Below are positions 8,759 to 16,931 of a stretch of DNA of 64,000 nucleotides, one piece after another. The notes below the pieces were generated by a model. That model had not been told where the DNA came from. It worked only from the letters and a program-made list of their open reading frames with translations, and ran no database searches. The position numbers and the translations under genes are program-made. Numbering within the stretch: the stretch's first letter is position 1; every line of letters starts with the position of its first letter. Origin of the DNA: Lysobacter sp. (GTDB lineage Bacteria; Pseudomonadota; Gammaproteobacteria; Xanthomonadales; Xanthomonadaceae); contig WYBC01000039.1 in assembly GCA_011526085.1 (NCBI GenBank), positions 124,001-188,000 of the forward strand. Reading direction: 5' to 3'.

Positions 8759-9711
8759 TATGACGAAGTCGGTTTCGCCGTCGCGGTCTCCGCGGGCGGA
8801 GCGACCGGCGGAAGCGGCGCCGCCGGTGTCGGTGCGGCCGCCGCGGCCCGGGCGTGGCGCAGAAAATCGCTGATGTACCAGCGGCCGTCGACGCGTTCCA
8901 CCGCGACCACGGTGTCGATGGTGCGTCCCCCCAGCGGATAGCGCATCCGCACCCGCGCGCGGTCGCCGTCCCGGCTTTCCAGCGACAGGCTCATGGCGTC
9001 GAGGCTCTCGTCCAGATCCAGGCCGTAGCCGGCCAGCGACGCCTTCAGCGCCGCGGCCATCGGGCCGAGCTGGCGCAGGCTCTCGTCCATGCCCAGCCGG
9101 CGGAAATCCGCCTCGTCGCGCAGTTCGGTCCGGCGCGCGGCCAGGCTCAGCCTGGCGATCGCGGCGCGCGCGCGCTTCGGGTCGCCCAGCCGCGCCTTCC
9201 CGCCCCAGTCGGCCATGGCTTCCACCACCTGCACGTAATGCGCGCGCTCCTCCGGGCTCAGGGCCTGGTCGCTCTGCAGATACTTGGCGCCGAACAGGCC
9301 CAGTGCCCGGGCCGCGGCGCGCAGCTCGCTGTGGGCGTTCGCGAACTGGCGGTCGAAGTTCCTGCGCAGGCGGGCTTCGGCGCCGTCGGCCGCCAGCGTG
9401 GCCAGCATGCCCGGGATGCGGTGATCGAACGGCAGCTCTTCCAGCGGCCAGCGGGTGCGGCCGGCCTGCCACGCCGCCGCCAGCGCCGGTTGCAGCGCCG
9501 GTGGCACCGCGTCGCGGGCGAAGGCCTGCAGGTCGTTGTCGCGCAGATGCCCGCTGAGCAGGGCGACGGCCTGCACCGGCTCGGTCGCCGCGCCGGCGAC
9601 GGGCCTGCGCTCTTCGCCGCAGCTCGTCGCCGCCAACGCCAGCGCGACCGCGAGCAGGGCCGCGAGCGGTGCCGGGAGGTGGCGGGGCGGGGTGGCGAGG
9701 GTGGAGGCCAT
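8758..9711 (-). CDS. Conserved hypothetical lipoprotein upstream of plsB
   Basis: Encodes 317 aa. The start at 9711 was chosen because it places a signal peptide right at the N-terminus: a hydrophobic LAALLAVALALAA stretch followed by a lipobox-like TSC, predicting a lipid-anchored protein facing the periplasm. An upstream in-frame start at 9831 would put 40 basic, unlikely residues before the signal. The rest is mainly helical and charged, with a C-terminal beta-rich part (residues about 235-285) and a Pro/Ala tail. I recognise no enzyme motif. The stop is coupled to the plsB start (TAATG), so the two are probably co-translated and the protein may act in envelope lipid metabolism; that is inference from position only. 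Confidence 0.75.
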   Translation of the reverse strand: MASTLATPPRHLPAPLAALLAVALALAATSCGEERRPVAGAATEPVQAVALLSGHLRDNDLQAFARDAVPPALQPALAAAWQAGRTRWPLEELPFDHRIPGMLATLAADGAEARLRRNFDRQFANAHSELRAAARALGLFGAKYLQSDQALSPEERAHYVQVVEAMADWGGKARLGDPKRARAAIARLSLAARRTELRDEADFRRLGMDESLRQLGPMAAALKASLAGYGLDLDESLDAMSLSLESRDGDRARVRMRYPLGGRTIDTVVAVERVDGRWYISDFLRHARAAAAAPTPAAPLPPVAPPAETATAKPTSS

Positions 9712-9811
9712 GGTGGCCGCATCTTGGCCGGCCCGGGCGCGGCCGACAAGCGACCGCCAGGAAGGCGGCCCGACAACGCGGCCGTACTGGCGGCCCAATC
9801 GGGCGGCGCCG

Positions 9812-9903
9812 GAAAAAGAAAGGGAGACCACCTGGGTCTCCCGAAATGTCCGGCCAGAGGCCGGCAGGTCACGGTTGTGGCACGGTTCCGGGCGAACCCG
9901 GAT
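9812..9903 (-). ncRNA. Candidate small RNA with three hairpins
   Basis: Read on the minus strand, a sigma70-like promoter is followed by about 92 nt containing three perfect hairpins: CCGGG-UUCG-CCCGG (9901-9888), CCGGCC-UCU-GGCCGG (9864-9850) and GGGAGACC...GGUCUCCC (9842-9822), the last leading straight into UUUCUUUUU (9821-9813). Between hairpins 1 and 2 is an unpaired stretch of about 23 nt containing ACCGUG twice. No reading frame of note is contained. It sits between the acid phosphatase gene and the plsB operon, and its terminator could also serve the upstream gene. I cannot assign it to a known RNA family. The alternative is merely a 3' untranslated region of the acid phosphatase mRNA with a chance promoter match. 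Confidence 0.5.
9813..9842 (-). terminator. Rho-independent terminator
   Basis: An 8-bp perfect stem (GGGAGACC with GGTCTCCC, 9842-9835 and 9829-9822) with a 5-nt loop is followed on the minus strand by TTTCTTTTT. It ends minus-strand transcription from the candidate sRNA and/or the acid phosphatase gene. There is no T-run on the plus-strand side. Confidence 0.8.
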
Positions 9904-9909
9904 GGTCAG

Positions 9910-9938
9910 AGCCTAACCGCGCCCGATTTTTAATGCAA
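9910..9938 (-). promoter_or_regulatory. Sigma70-like promoter for the candidate sRNA
   Basis: On the minus strand TTGCAT (9938-9933), a 17-bp spacer and TAGGCT (9915-9910) give reasonable -35 and -10 boxes. The expected start is about seven bases downstream, near A9903, immediately before the first hairpin. Confidence 0.45.
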
Positions 9939-10080
9939 CACTTCAAGAAATATGGATCAAGTGATTGATATCGCTTGCATTTCATCAATCGGATGCCGAT
10001 CCGACAGGCGTTCCGTGATCGACGAGACAGGCATCGTGCAGCGTTCGACGATGAACGCTGCGGATTCGCCGGTGTTCGGA

Positions 10081-11001
10081 TCAGTTGGCGGTATCGAGCG
10101 CGGCCCGCTTGGCCTCGCGGCGCTGTTCGCGCGGCTGCCGCCACTCGTTGTTGAACACCGCCGGCTCCCACGAGCCGTAGGTCGGGTTCGGCAACATCCA
10201 CCAGCGTTCGCCGAACCAGCCGCGATGGCGTGCCTGCAGTTCATCACGGGCCTCGGGGGTGTTGACGACGATCTGGGCGAAATCGCCGAGCTGGTCGCCG
10301 AACTGCATCAGCACGCGGTAGCTCCGCCCGGCGAACTGGCGGCGGCAGAGTTTCTCCGAGCCTTCCTGCTCGCAGTCCGGCACGAAGGTGCCCAGGCCGA
10401 GGAACACGCTGTCGTCCTTCACCGGCAGGCCGACCGCGCGCAGGTTTTCCAGGGTCGGCGCGATCAGGTGTTCGGCGCGGTTGGAGATGTACAGCACGGT
10501 CACGCCCCGGGCCTGCGCCGCGCGGGCGAATTCGACGACCCCGGGCACCGGTTTGGCGCGCTTCTCGCGCACCCACGCGTCCCAGGTCGCTTCGTTGTAT
10601 TCGCCGCCCTCGCGCACCAGCCGCGCCTGGTAGGGCGAGTTGTCCAGCACGGTCTCGTCGATGTCCATCACCACCGCCGGCGGCAGCCCGGTCGCGGGCG
10701 CGGCGCGCTCCTCCGGCACCAGCGCGTCCCAGCGCGAGTCCTTCAGCGCGGCGTCGAGCTTGTCGGTGGCGGCGCGGTAGACGGTTTCCGCGGCGGCGCG
10801 GTATTCGGCCGAACGCTGCACCCACAGCACCGCGTTCAGATTGTCGTCCGCGGCGACGGCCGCGGTGGGCGCTGCGACCGGTGCGGTCGCCGACGGGGCG
10901 GCCGGCGCTGCGTCCGCCACTGCCGAGGCGGGCAGGCTGCGGCAGCCGCCCAGGGCGAACAACGAAGACAACACGGCGACGAACAGCAGCGACTGGCGCA
11001 T
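10081..11001 (-). CDS. Acid phosphatase / 5'-nucleotidase, lipoprotein e(P4) family
   Basis: A HAD-superfamily phosphatase of the lipoprotein e(P4)/class B-like type, expected to dephosphorylate nucleotides and other phosphomonoesters at the outer membrane. The start at 11001 gives a signal peptide (LLFVAVLSSLFALGGC) with lipobox LGGC at residues 17-20 and has GGGAG six bases upstream; the longer start at 11022 is less likely. The key motif VMDIDETVLDN (first Asp at about residue 113) carries the DxD nucleophile pair. YISNR provides the motif II Ser, and the QFGDQLGDF stretch the later acidic motif. An Ala/Pro-rich linker follows the lipidated Cys. At 306 aa the length suits the family. The gene is the third of a minus-strand run after rep and the permease gene, 69 bp from the latter. 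Confidence 0.9.
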   Translation of the reverse strand: MRQSLLFVAVLSSLFALGGCRSLPASAVADAAPAAPSATAPVAAPTAAVAADDNLNAVLWVQRSAEYRAAAETVYRAATDKLDAALKDSRWDALVPEERAAPATGLPPAVVMDIDETVLDNSPYQARLVREGGEYNEATWDAWVREKRAKPVPGVVEFARAAQARGVTVLYISNRAEHLIAPTLENLRAVGLPVKDDSVFLGLGTFVPDCEQEGSEKLCRRQFAGRSYRVLMQFGDQLGDFAQIVVNTPEARDELQARHRGWFGERWWMLPNPTYGSWEPAVFNNEWRQPREQRREAKRAALDTAN

Positions 11002-11070
11002 GGCGACTCCCATGGAATGCAATCGCCCGAGTTTAGCCGAAGCCCGTGAATCGCCGTCGGCGGACGTTCA

Positions 11071-11844
11071 TCACAACGCCCCGGCGATGAGCCCCAGCGC
11101 GAACGCGAACAACATCGCGGCCACGATCCGTTGCAGCACCTGCAGCGTGGTCTTCTTCAGCAGCCGGTTGCCGATCCAGGCGCCGGCGAACGCGGCGAGC
11201 ACGGCGCAGGCGAGCAGGCGGTGGTCGAGGCGTCCGAACACCGCCGCGAGGGTGCCGGCATAAACGGCGAGGCGCGACAGATCGATCAGCGTCGAGATCG
11301 CCGAACCGGTGGCGACGAACGCCTGCTTCTGCAGCCCGCTGCGGGCCAGGAAGGCGCTGCGCAGCGCGCCCTGCATCCCGGAGAGGCCGCCGAAGAAACC
11401 GCTGAGCGCGCCGCCGAGCGGCAGCCAGCGGCGATCGAATTCGAGGTCGCGCAGCGCCGGCACGATTTCCACCAGCGCGAAGCACAGCAGCAACAGGCCG
11501 ATGGTCAGCTTGATCGGCGTGATCGCGAACGCATGGCCGAATGCGGTGTAGGCGTGCAGCGGCGGCAGTGCGCCCAGTGTGGACAGCAGCCAGGCGCCCA
11601 GCAGCGCCGCGGCCATCGCCGGCGCGCCGAAGCGCAGCAGCACGCCGCGGTCGATGTGGCGATAGAGCAGGCCCAGCTTGAACAGGCCGTTGAGCAGATG
11701 CACCACCGCGGTCGCGGCCACCGCCTGCTCCAGCGGCATGAATAGCGCGAACGCCGGCAGCAGCAGGGTGCCCAGACCGAAGCCGGAGAAGAACGTCAGC
11801 CCGGAGGCGAGCAGGGCGACGATGCAGACGACGAGGATGTCCAT
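11071..11844 (-). CDS. TauE/SafE (TSUP) family membrane transporter
   Basis: A 257-aa integral membrane protein with about seven or eight hydrophobic segments and the repeated Gly-rich halves typical of TSUP permeases (GFGLGTLLLPAFALF in the first half, GGALSGFFGGLSGMQGALRS in the second). Members move sulfite, sulfonates or other small organic anions across the inner membrane, usually outward; the substrate here cannot be read from sequence. It lies 10 bp downstream of rep on the same strand, which may be only co-transcription without shared function. The ATG at 11844 directly precedes the first hydrophobic segment. Confidence 0.85.
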   Translation of the reverse strand: MDILVVCIVALLASGLTFFSGFGLGTLLLPAFALFMPLEQAVAATAVVHLLNGLFKLGLLYRHIDRGVLLRFGAPAMAAALLGAWLLSTLGALPPLHAYTAFGHAFAITPIKLTIGLLLLCFALVEIVPALRDLEFDRRWLPLGGALSGFFGGLSGMQGALRSAFLARSGLQKQAFVATGSAISTLIDLSRLAVYAGTLAAVFGRLDHRLLACAVLAAFAGAWIGNRLLKKTTLQVLQRIVAAMLFAFALGLIAGAL

Positions 11845-11854
11845 GCGGCAGCGC

Positions 11855-13834
11855 TCAGCCTTCCAGCATCGCCTTGATCGCCGCGAAGCCGGCGCTGGCG
11901 CGCTCCTGCTTGCGCGCGGCGTCGGCGACCGGGTCGGCGCCGTCGCGCTGCAGTTCGTCGGCGGGGAGTTCGTCGAGGAAGCGGCTGGGCGTCAGCCGCA
12001 GCTTCGTGCCCCAGCGCTGCGCCTCGCGCGAATACGACAGCCACAGCTGTTCCTTCGCGCGGGTGATGCCGACGTAGAGCAGCCGGCGTTCTTCGTCGAG
12101 CCGGCCTTCTTCGAGACTGGCCTCGTGCGGCAGCGTGCCGTCCTCCATGCCGATGATGAAAACGTAGCGGAATTCCAGGCCCTTGGCCGCGTGCAGGCTC
12201 ATCAGCCGCACCTGATTGCCGGGCTCGCCCTTGTCGGCGTGGCTGAGCAGGGCCAGCGAGGCCGCGAGTTCGCCGGGACCGGCGCCGCCGCGCGCGCCGT
12301 CGAACCAGTCGGCGAGTTCGTCGAGGTTGCCGCGGCGCAGCGCGAACATCTGTTCGTTCTTGCACTGCGCGCGCAGCGCCGCGAGCAGACCGCTGCGCTC
12401 GTTGAGCTTGCGCACCAGTTCCGCTGGCGTCAGCGTGCGCGCGTCGTTGCGCAGCCCCCGGACGATGTCGACGAAGCCGCTGAGCGCGTTCGCGGCGCGC
12501 GGCTGCAGATGCTTGAGCAGGCCGACGGATTCGGCCGCCCGCGACATCGGCTGTCCGGCCTGCTGCGCCAGTTCCGCGAGCTTCGCCAGCGTGGTCGTGC
12601 CGACCTCGCGCTTGGGCGACTGCACCGCGCGCAGGAAGGCGGCATCGTCTTCGGGATTGGCGATCAGCCGCAGCCACGACAGCGCGTCCTTCACTTCGCC
12701 GCGATCGAGGAAGGCGGTGCCGCCGCTGAGGTGATACGGCACGCGCAGCAGCTGCATCGCCTTTTCCAGCGGCCGCGACTGGTGGTTGCCGCGGAACAGG
12801 ATGCAGAACTCCCCCCACTCCGCCTTGCGCGATTGGTTGAGGAAATGGATCTCCGACGCGATCCGCTCCGCCTCGTGCTCGCCGTCGCGGCATTCGAGGA
12901 TGCGGATGCGCTCGCCGTCGGCCTGCTGGCTCCACAGCTTCTTCAGGTGCTCGTGCGGGTTGTTGGCGATCAGCGCGTTCGCCGCGCGCAGCACGCGGTT
13001 GCTGCAGCGGTAGTTCTGTTCCAGCTTGACGATCCGCAGCGCCGGATAATCCTTGCCCAGTTGCGAGAGATTCTCCGGATTCGCGCCGCGCCAGGCGTAG
13101 ATGCTCTGGTCGTCGTCGCCCACGCAGGTGAAATGGCCCTTCTCGCCGGCGATCGCCTTCAGCAGCCGGTACTGCGCGTCGTTGGTGTCTTGGCATTCGT
13201 CCACCAGCAGATAGCCGATGCGTTCGCGCCAGCCCAGCCGGCACTCCTCGTCGCTTTCCAGCAACTGCACCGGCAATCGGATCAGGTCGTCGAAGTCGAC
13301 CGCGTTGAAGGTGGTCAACCGCTGCTGGTATTTGGCGTAGAGCTGCGCGGCCTCGCGTTCGCGCGGGCTCTGCGCGGCGGCGACGGCTTCTTCCGGCGAC
13401 AGCCCGGCGTTCTTCGCGCGCGAGACCAGGCCCTGCATCGCCTGCACCGCATCGGGCTTGGCGCCCGGCATCAGGTCCTTCATCTGCGCGTGCGAGTCGT
13501 CGCTGTCGAACACCGAGAAGCCGCGCTTCAGACCGAGCTTGGCATGTTCGATCTGCAGCAGCTTCAGGCCCAGTGCGTGGAAGGTGCAGATGGTCAGGCC
13601 GTCCGCCGCATCGCCCTTGATCCGCTTGGCGACGCGCTCGCGCATTTCCTTCGCCGCCTTGTTGGTGAAGGTGATCGCGGCGATGCGCTTGGCCGGATAG
13701 TGCTTCGACTGGATCAGGTGCGCGATCTTCTCGACGATCACCCGGGTCTTGCCGCTGCCGGCGCCGGCCAGCACCAGCAGCGGGCCCTGGGCGTGGAGCA
13801 CCGCTTCGCGTTGGGGAGGATTGAGGCCTTGCAT
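11855..13834 (-). CDS. rep: ATP-dependent DNA helicase Rep (UvrD/PcrA family)
   Basis: A superfamily 1 3'-to-5' DNA helicase that displaces proteins and helps restart forks. Visible motifs in order: Q-motif LNPPQREAV at the N-terminus, Walker A LAGAGSGKT, ITFTNKAAKEM, LLVDECQDTN (Walker B), GDDDQSIYAWRGA, LEQNYR, and near the C-terminus LMSLHAAKGLEF and YVGITRAKEQLWL. The chosen start at 13834 gives MQGLNPPQ, matching the usual N-terminus close to the Q-motif, and 659 aa. An in-frame ATG at 13870 would add 12 residues; neither has a strong ribosome-binding site. The gene is divergent from the Sel1-like gene starting at 13960. Confidence 0.93.
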   Translation of the reverse strand: MQGLNPPQREAVLHAQGPLLVLAGAGSGKTRVIVEKIAHLIQSKHYPAKRIAAITFTNKAAKEMRERVAKRIKGDAADGLTICTFHALGLKLLQIEHAKLGLKRGFSVFDSDDSHAQMKDLMPGAKPDAVQAMQGLVSRAKNAGLSPEEAVAAAQSPREREAAQLYAKYQQRLTTFNAVDFDDLIRLPVQLLESDEECRLGWRERIGYLLVDECQDTNDAQYRLLKAIAGEKGHFTCVGDDDQSIYAWRGANPENLSQLGKDYPALRIVKLEQNYRCSNRVLRAANALIANNPHEHLKKLWSQQADGERIRILECRDGEHEAERIASEIHFLNQSRKAEWGEFCILFRGNHQSRPLEKAMQLLRVPYHLSGGTAFLDRGEVKDALSWLRLIANPEDDAAFLRAVQSPKREVGTTTLAKLAELAQQAGQPMSRAAESVGLLKHLQPRAANALSGFVDIVRGLRNDARTLTPAELVRKLNERSGLLAALRAQCKNEQMFALRRGNLDELADWFDGARGGAGPGELAASLALLSHADKGEPGNQVRLMSLHAAKGLEFRYVFIIGMEDGTLPHEASLEEGRLDEERRLLYVGITRAKEQLWLSYSREAQRWGTKLRLTPSRFLDELPADELQRDGADPVADAARKQERASAGFAAIKAMLEG

Positions 13835-13959
13835 GAAGGAAGCGGGAATGACCGGTGGCGGATAGGTCATCAGTTTACCCGCCGGGGCGCGACGATTCGG
13901 CTACTGTGCGCATCCAGATGGACACATCCCCGGCGACACCGCCCCACGGAACCGCACGC

Positions 13960-14736
13960 ATGATCCGCCCCCTGCTGCTCGCAGCCGCCCTGTCCACCGC
14001 GACCGCCCTGCCGTCCGCCCGCGCCACCGACGCGCCGCCGCCGGATCCCGAGTCGCAGCCGCTGCTGATCACCGCCGGCTTCCTCGATCATCACCAGGAC
14101 CTGAAGTACCGCAAGTTCGGGATGGAGGCGTACAAGCAGGGCCGCTACGAAGACGCGCTGCGTTTCTTCCGCCGCGCCGGCTTTTTCGCCGACAAGCCTT
14201 CGCAGGGCATGGTCGCGGAGATGTACTGGAACGGCCAGGGCACGCCGCGCGATCCGGTGCAGGCCTACATCTGGATGGACCTCGCCGCCGAGCGCGGCTA
14301 TCGCGGCTTCCTGATCCTGCGCGAGCAGTACTGGAAGGCGCTGAGCCCCGCCGAACGCGAACGCGCCATCGCCGAAGGCCAGGCCGCGTACGCGCGCTTC
14401 GGCGACGCCGCGGCCAAGCCGCGTTACGAACACCAACTGCGCATCGGCCGCAGCCAGATGACCGGCAGCCGCACCGGTTTCAATCGCGGCGTGCAGATCG
14501 AGATTCCCGGCCCCGAGGGCGGGCAGATGATCGAAGGCTCGAAGTTCTACGACGAGCGCTACTGGGATGCGAAGAAGTACTGGGCGTGGCAGGACAAACT
14601 GTGGATGAAGCCGAAGATCGGCCGCGTCACCATCGGCGAGATCGAGGAGACCGGCCCCTCGCGCATCCCCGGCACCGCGCCGGAGATCGACGCACCGGCG
14701 CCGGTCGTGGACGACGTCCCGGCACCGACGCCGTGA
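13960..14736 (+). CDS. Secreted Sel1-like repeat protein
   Basis: Encodes 258 aa. The start at 13960 begins a signal peptide (MIRPLLLAAALSTATALPSARA); an in-frame ATG at 13918 would add 14 unlikely residues. After the signal is an alpha-helical Sel1/TPR-like region: EAYKQGRYEDALRFFRRAG, then GMVAEMYWNGQGTPRDPVQAYIWMDLAAERGY, a near-consensus Sel1 repeat. A GSRTGFNRGVQIE segment follows and is shared with the next gene. Sel1 repeats generally bind protein partners; a periplasmic scaffold or envelope role is likely but unproved. The stop overlaps the GTG start of the next gene (GTGA), and the two proteins are clearly paralogous, so this is a duplicated, co-translated pair. Confidence 0.8.
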   Translation: MIRPLLLAAALSTATALPSARATDAPPPDPESQPLLITAGFLDHHQDLKYRKFGMEAYKQGRYEDALRFFRRAGFFADKPSQGMVAEMYWNGQGTPRDPVQAYIWMDLAAERGYRGFLILREQYWKALSPAERERAIAEGQAAYARFGDAAAKPRYEHQLRIGRSQMTGSRTGFNRGVQIEIPGPEGGQMIEGSKFYDERYWDAKKYWAWQDKLWMKPKIGRVTIGEIEETGPSRIPGTAPEIDAPAPVVDDVPAPTP

Positions 14737-15569
14737 ACGTGCGCGCGCTGCTGTCGCCGGTGCTGTCGCTGACCCTGACGCTGGGCGTCGGTCTGGCGTC
14801 GCCGGCCGCGTCCGCGGCCGAAGGCCAAGCCGTCGATGTCGTGCAGGCCGAGACCGCGGTCGCCATCGACACCGATGCCCAGGCGCTCGCGCGCTTCGAT
14901 CTGCTCTACGCGCTCAGCGCGCATCATCCGAACGAACGCCATCGCCTCTACGGCCAGAAGGCCGCCGCCACCGGCAACTGGCGCGATGCCGCCAAGGCCT
15001 TCCGCATGGCCGCGCGTTACGCCGACAAATATTCGCAGCACCGCCTGAGCCTGCTGTACTGGCACGGCGTCGGCGTGCGCGAGGATCGGGTGCTCGGCTA
15101 TCTGTGGGCGGACATCGCCGCCGAACGCGGTTATCCGCAGTTCCTCGCGATCCGCGAACGCATGTGGCGCGAACTCGCGCCCGCGCAGCAGGCCGACGTG
15201 ATCCGTCGCGGCCCCGCGCTGTACGCCGAATACGGCGATCCGGCATCGAAGCGTCGCTTCGAGCTGGCGCTGACCCAGAGCCGGTTGAACGTCACCGGTT
15301 CGCGCACCGGCTTCGACGGCGGTGTCGGCATTACCTCCGGCGACAAACTCCGCGGCACGATGGCGAACGTCAACGACGCCCTGATCCTGGCGACCGTGCA
15401 CGCGCCGTCGCGCACCGACCCGCAGCGCTACTGGGAGGCGGAAGACCGCGCCTGGAAGAACGGCATCGTGCGGGTGGGCGAGATCGGCGATGCCGAGGCC
15501 GGCGCACCGCATCCCGCGCCAGCGGACAGGCCCGATGACGCGCCTGCGGCCGCGCCGCCGCAACCGTGA
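14733..15569 (+). CDS. Second secreted Sel1-like repeat protein (paralogue)
   Basis: Encodes 278 aa starting at a GTG whose last two bases belong to the TGA of the preceding gene. This start is supported because it yields a clean signal peptide (NVRALLSPVLSLTLTLGVGLASPAASA). The body repeats the architecture of its neighbour: AATGNWRDAAKAFRMAARYADKYS, HRLSLLYWHGVGVREDRVLGYLWADIAAERGY (Sel1 repeat), then SRLNVTGSRTGFDGGVGIT. It ends in an Ala/Pro-rich tail. Partner and function are unknown; the coupling suggests the two paralogues act together, perhaps as a heteromer. Confidence 0.8.
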   Translation: MNVRALLSPVLSLTLTLGVGLASPAASAAEGQAVDVVQAETAVAIDTDAQALARFDLLYALSAHHPNERHRLYGQKAAATGNWRDAAKAFRMAARYADKYSQHRLSLLYWHGVGVREDRVLGYLWADIAAERGYPQFLAIRERMWRELAPAQQADVIRRGPALYAEYGDPASKRRFELALTQSRLNVTGSRTGFDGGVGITSGDKLRGTMANVNDALILATVHAPSRTDPQRYWEAEDRAWKNGIVRVGEIGDAEAGAPHPAPADRPDDAPAAAPPQP

Positions 15570-15579
15570 CCGTGACCGC

Positions 15580-15597
15580 GGCCCGCCGTCGCGGGCC
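15580..15597 (+). terminator. GC-rich hairpin after the Sel1 pair
   Basis: A perfect 7-bp stem GGCCCGC/GCGGGCC with a CGTC loop lies 10 bp after the stop. There is no T-run, so it may be only a weak or Rho-assisted end of transcription before thymidine kinase. Confidence 0.35.
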
Positions 15598-15633
15598 CTG
15601 ATGATCCGCGGCGACGTGATTTAAACTGGCGGC

Positions 15634-16260
15634 ATGGCCAAGCTCTATTTCTACTATTCGGCGATGAACGCCGGAAAGACCACCACCCTGTTGCAATCCG
15701 CGCACAACTATCGCGAGCGCGGCATGCGCGTGGCGATCTTCACGCCGAAGCTCGACTTCCGCGGCGGTTCCGGCACGGTCGCCTCGCGGATCGGGCTCAG
15801 CGCCGAGGGTCACGCCTTCGAGCGCGACGACGATCTCGAAGCGCTGGTGCGCAACGACATCGCGACCCGCGGCAAGCTCGACTGCGTGCTGGTCGACGAA
15901 GCCCAGTTCCTGAGCAAGGCGCAGGTGTGGCAGCTGAGCGAGATCGTCGACCGCCTGCGCATCCCGGTGCTGTGCTACGGCCTGCGCACCGATTTCCGCG
16001 GCGAGTTGTTCGAAGGCAGCCAGTATCTGCTGGCCTGGGCCGACGAACTCAGCGAGATCAAGACCATCTGCCACAGCGGCAAGAAGGCGACCATGACCGT
16101 GCGCGTGGATGAGCAGGGCCACGCGGTGCAGGACGGGCCGCAGGTGGAGATCGGCGGCAACGAGCGCTACATCTCGGTCAGCCGCGCTGAATTCAAGAAG
16201 GTCATGCGCGGCGAAGGCCGGATCGATCCGCTGCAGCATCCGTTGCCGTTGTCGCAGTAG
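15634..16260 (+). CDS. tdk: Thymidine kinase (type II)
   Basis: Phosphorylates thymidine (and deoxyuridine) to dTMP in the salvage pathway. The 208-aa protein has the P-loop SAMNAGKTT at residues 9-17, the Walker B/catalytic Glu in LVDEAQFL (about 86-93), the CYGLRTDF segment and the nucleoside-binding lasso near [14 protein letters not shown]. Start and length match the family. The structural zinc site seems degenerate: TICHSG carries Ser at residue 148 where related enzymes often have Cys, and the C-terminal signature usually reading SVCRKH is SVSRAE. A -10-like TTTAAACT lies just upstream at about 15621-15628. Monocistronic by appearance. Confidence 0.95.
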   Translation: MAKLYFYYSAMNAGKTTTLLQSAHNYRERGMRVAIFTPKLDFRGGSGTVASRIGLSAEGHAFERDDDLEALVRNDIATRGKLDCVLVDEAQFLSKAQVWQLSEIVDRLRIPVLCYGLRTDFRGELFEGSQYLLAWADELSEIKTICHSGKKATMTVRVDEQGHAVQDGPQVEIGGNERYISVSRAEFKKVMRGEGRIDPLQHPLPLSQ

Positions 16261-16289
16261 CGTGTCCCGGAGCCCATTCCGATCAAGTC

Positions 16290-16382
16290 GGTAGAGCGGC
16301 CTTCAGGCCGCTACTCCAGTCGCCTTGCGGAGCTTCAGCGGCCTGGTTTTCAACAGCCGAAGGCTGGTCAGGCCGCTCTACC
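16290..16382. repeat. Intergenic palindromic repeat, GGTAGAGCGGCC type
   Basis: Two inverted arms (GGTAGAGCGGCCTTCAGGCC at 16290-16309 and its degraded complement ending GGCCGCTCTACC at 16382) flank a middle with a second imperfect palindrome (CAACAGCCGAAGGCTGG). The same arms occur at 25914-25980. It resembles the REP/MITE-like dispersed palindromes of Xanthomonadaceae and sits in a short convergent intergenic space, where it may act as a bidirectional transcription end. Confidence 0.8.
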
Positions 16383-16403
16383 GTATGCGCTGCCGTGCGC
16401 GCT

Positions 16404-16880
16404 TTACTCCGGCGGCAGCGCCGGGAAATCGTCGCGGCGGTCGTAGAAGCCGTTCAGATCGATGCCGTCGACCGCCGTGCCGGGCGCCACCGTCACGGAC
16501 TTCGGCATCTCCGGGCACGGCGCGCGGATGCATTGCACCTGCTGCATGTGGCCGCCGACGCGGTACAGCGCCGTGCCGTCGCTGGTTTCGGCGATGACGA
16601 CGTAATCGTCCGCCGGCAACCCGTCGATGCGATAGCGTCCCTGGCCGCGCTGCGTGCGCACGCAGATCCGCGTCGCCTCCGCGGGCGCGCCGCTGCCGAT
16701 CGCGCAGATCCGCATCGCCGGGATCGCGTGGGCGGGATGCAGGATGTGGCCGGCGATGCTGCCCGCTGTCGCATTGCCGGTCGCAGGCGCGTCGACGCGG
16801 CTTCCGGATTGCGCGCAACCGCTGCAGGACAATCCGGCGACGAGTGCGACGGCGATGGCGGCGCTGCGGAGCGTGGGCAT
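16404..16880 (-). CDS. Small lipoprotein with beta-sandwich-like domain
   Basis: Encodes 158 aa. The N-terminus is a lipoprotein signal (AAIAVALVAGLSCSGC) with the likely lipidated Cys at about residue 22. The mature part reads as a beta-rich domain with phrases like ICAIGSG, GRYRIDGLPADDYVVIAE and VTVAPGTAVDGIDLNGFYDRRDDFP, which recall carboxypeptidase-regulatory-like or transthyretin-like domains that decorate exported proteins. It lies 51 bp downstream of the Ser/Thr kinase gene on the same strand and is probably the last gene of that operon. It has no catalytic motif. Confidence 0.7.
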   Translation of the reverse strand: MPTLRSAAIAVALVAGLSCSGCAQSGSRVDAPATGNATAGSIAGHILHPAHAIPAMRICAIGSGAPAEATRICVRTQRGQGRYRIDGLPADDYVVIAETSDGTALYRVGGHMQQVQCIRAPCPEMPKSVTVAPGTAVDGIDLNGFYDRRDDFPALPPE

Positions 16881-16931
16881 GGCGGAGTCCTCGGATTGAC
16901 GGGTGATGGGTGGCGGGTGATTCGTGGCGGC

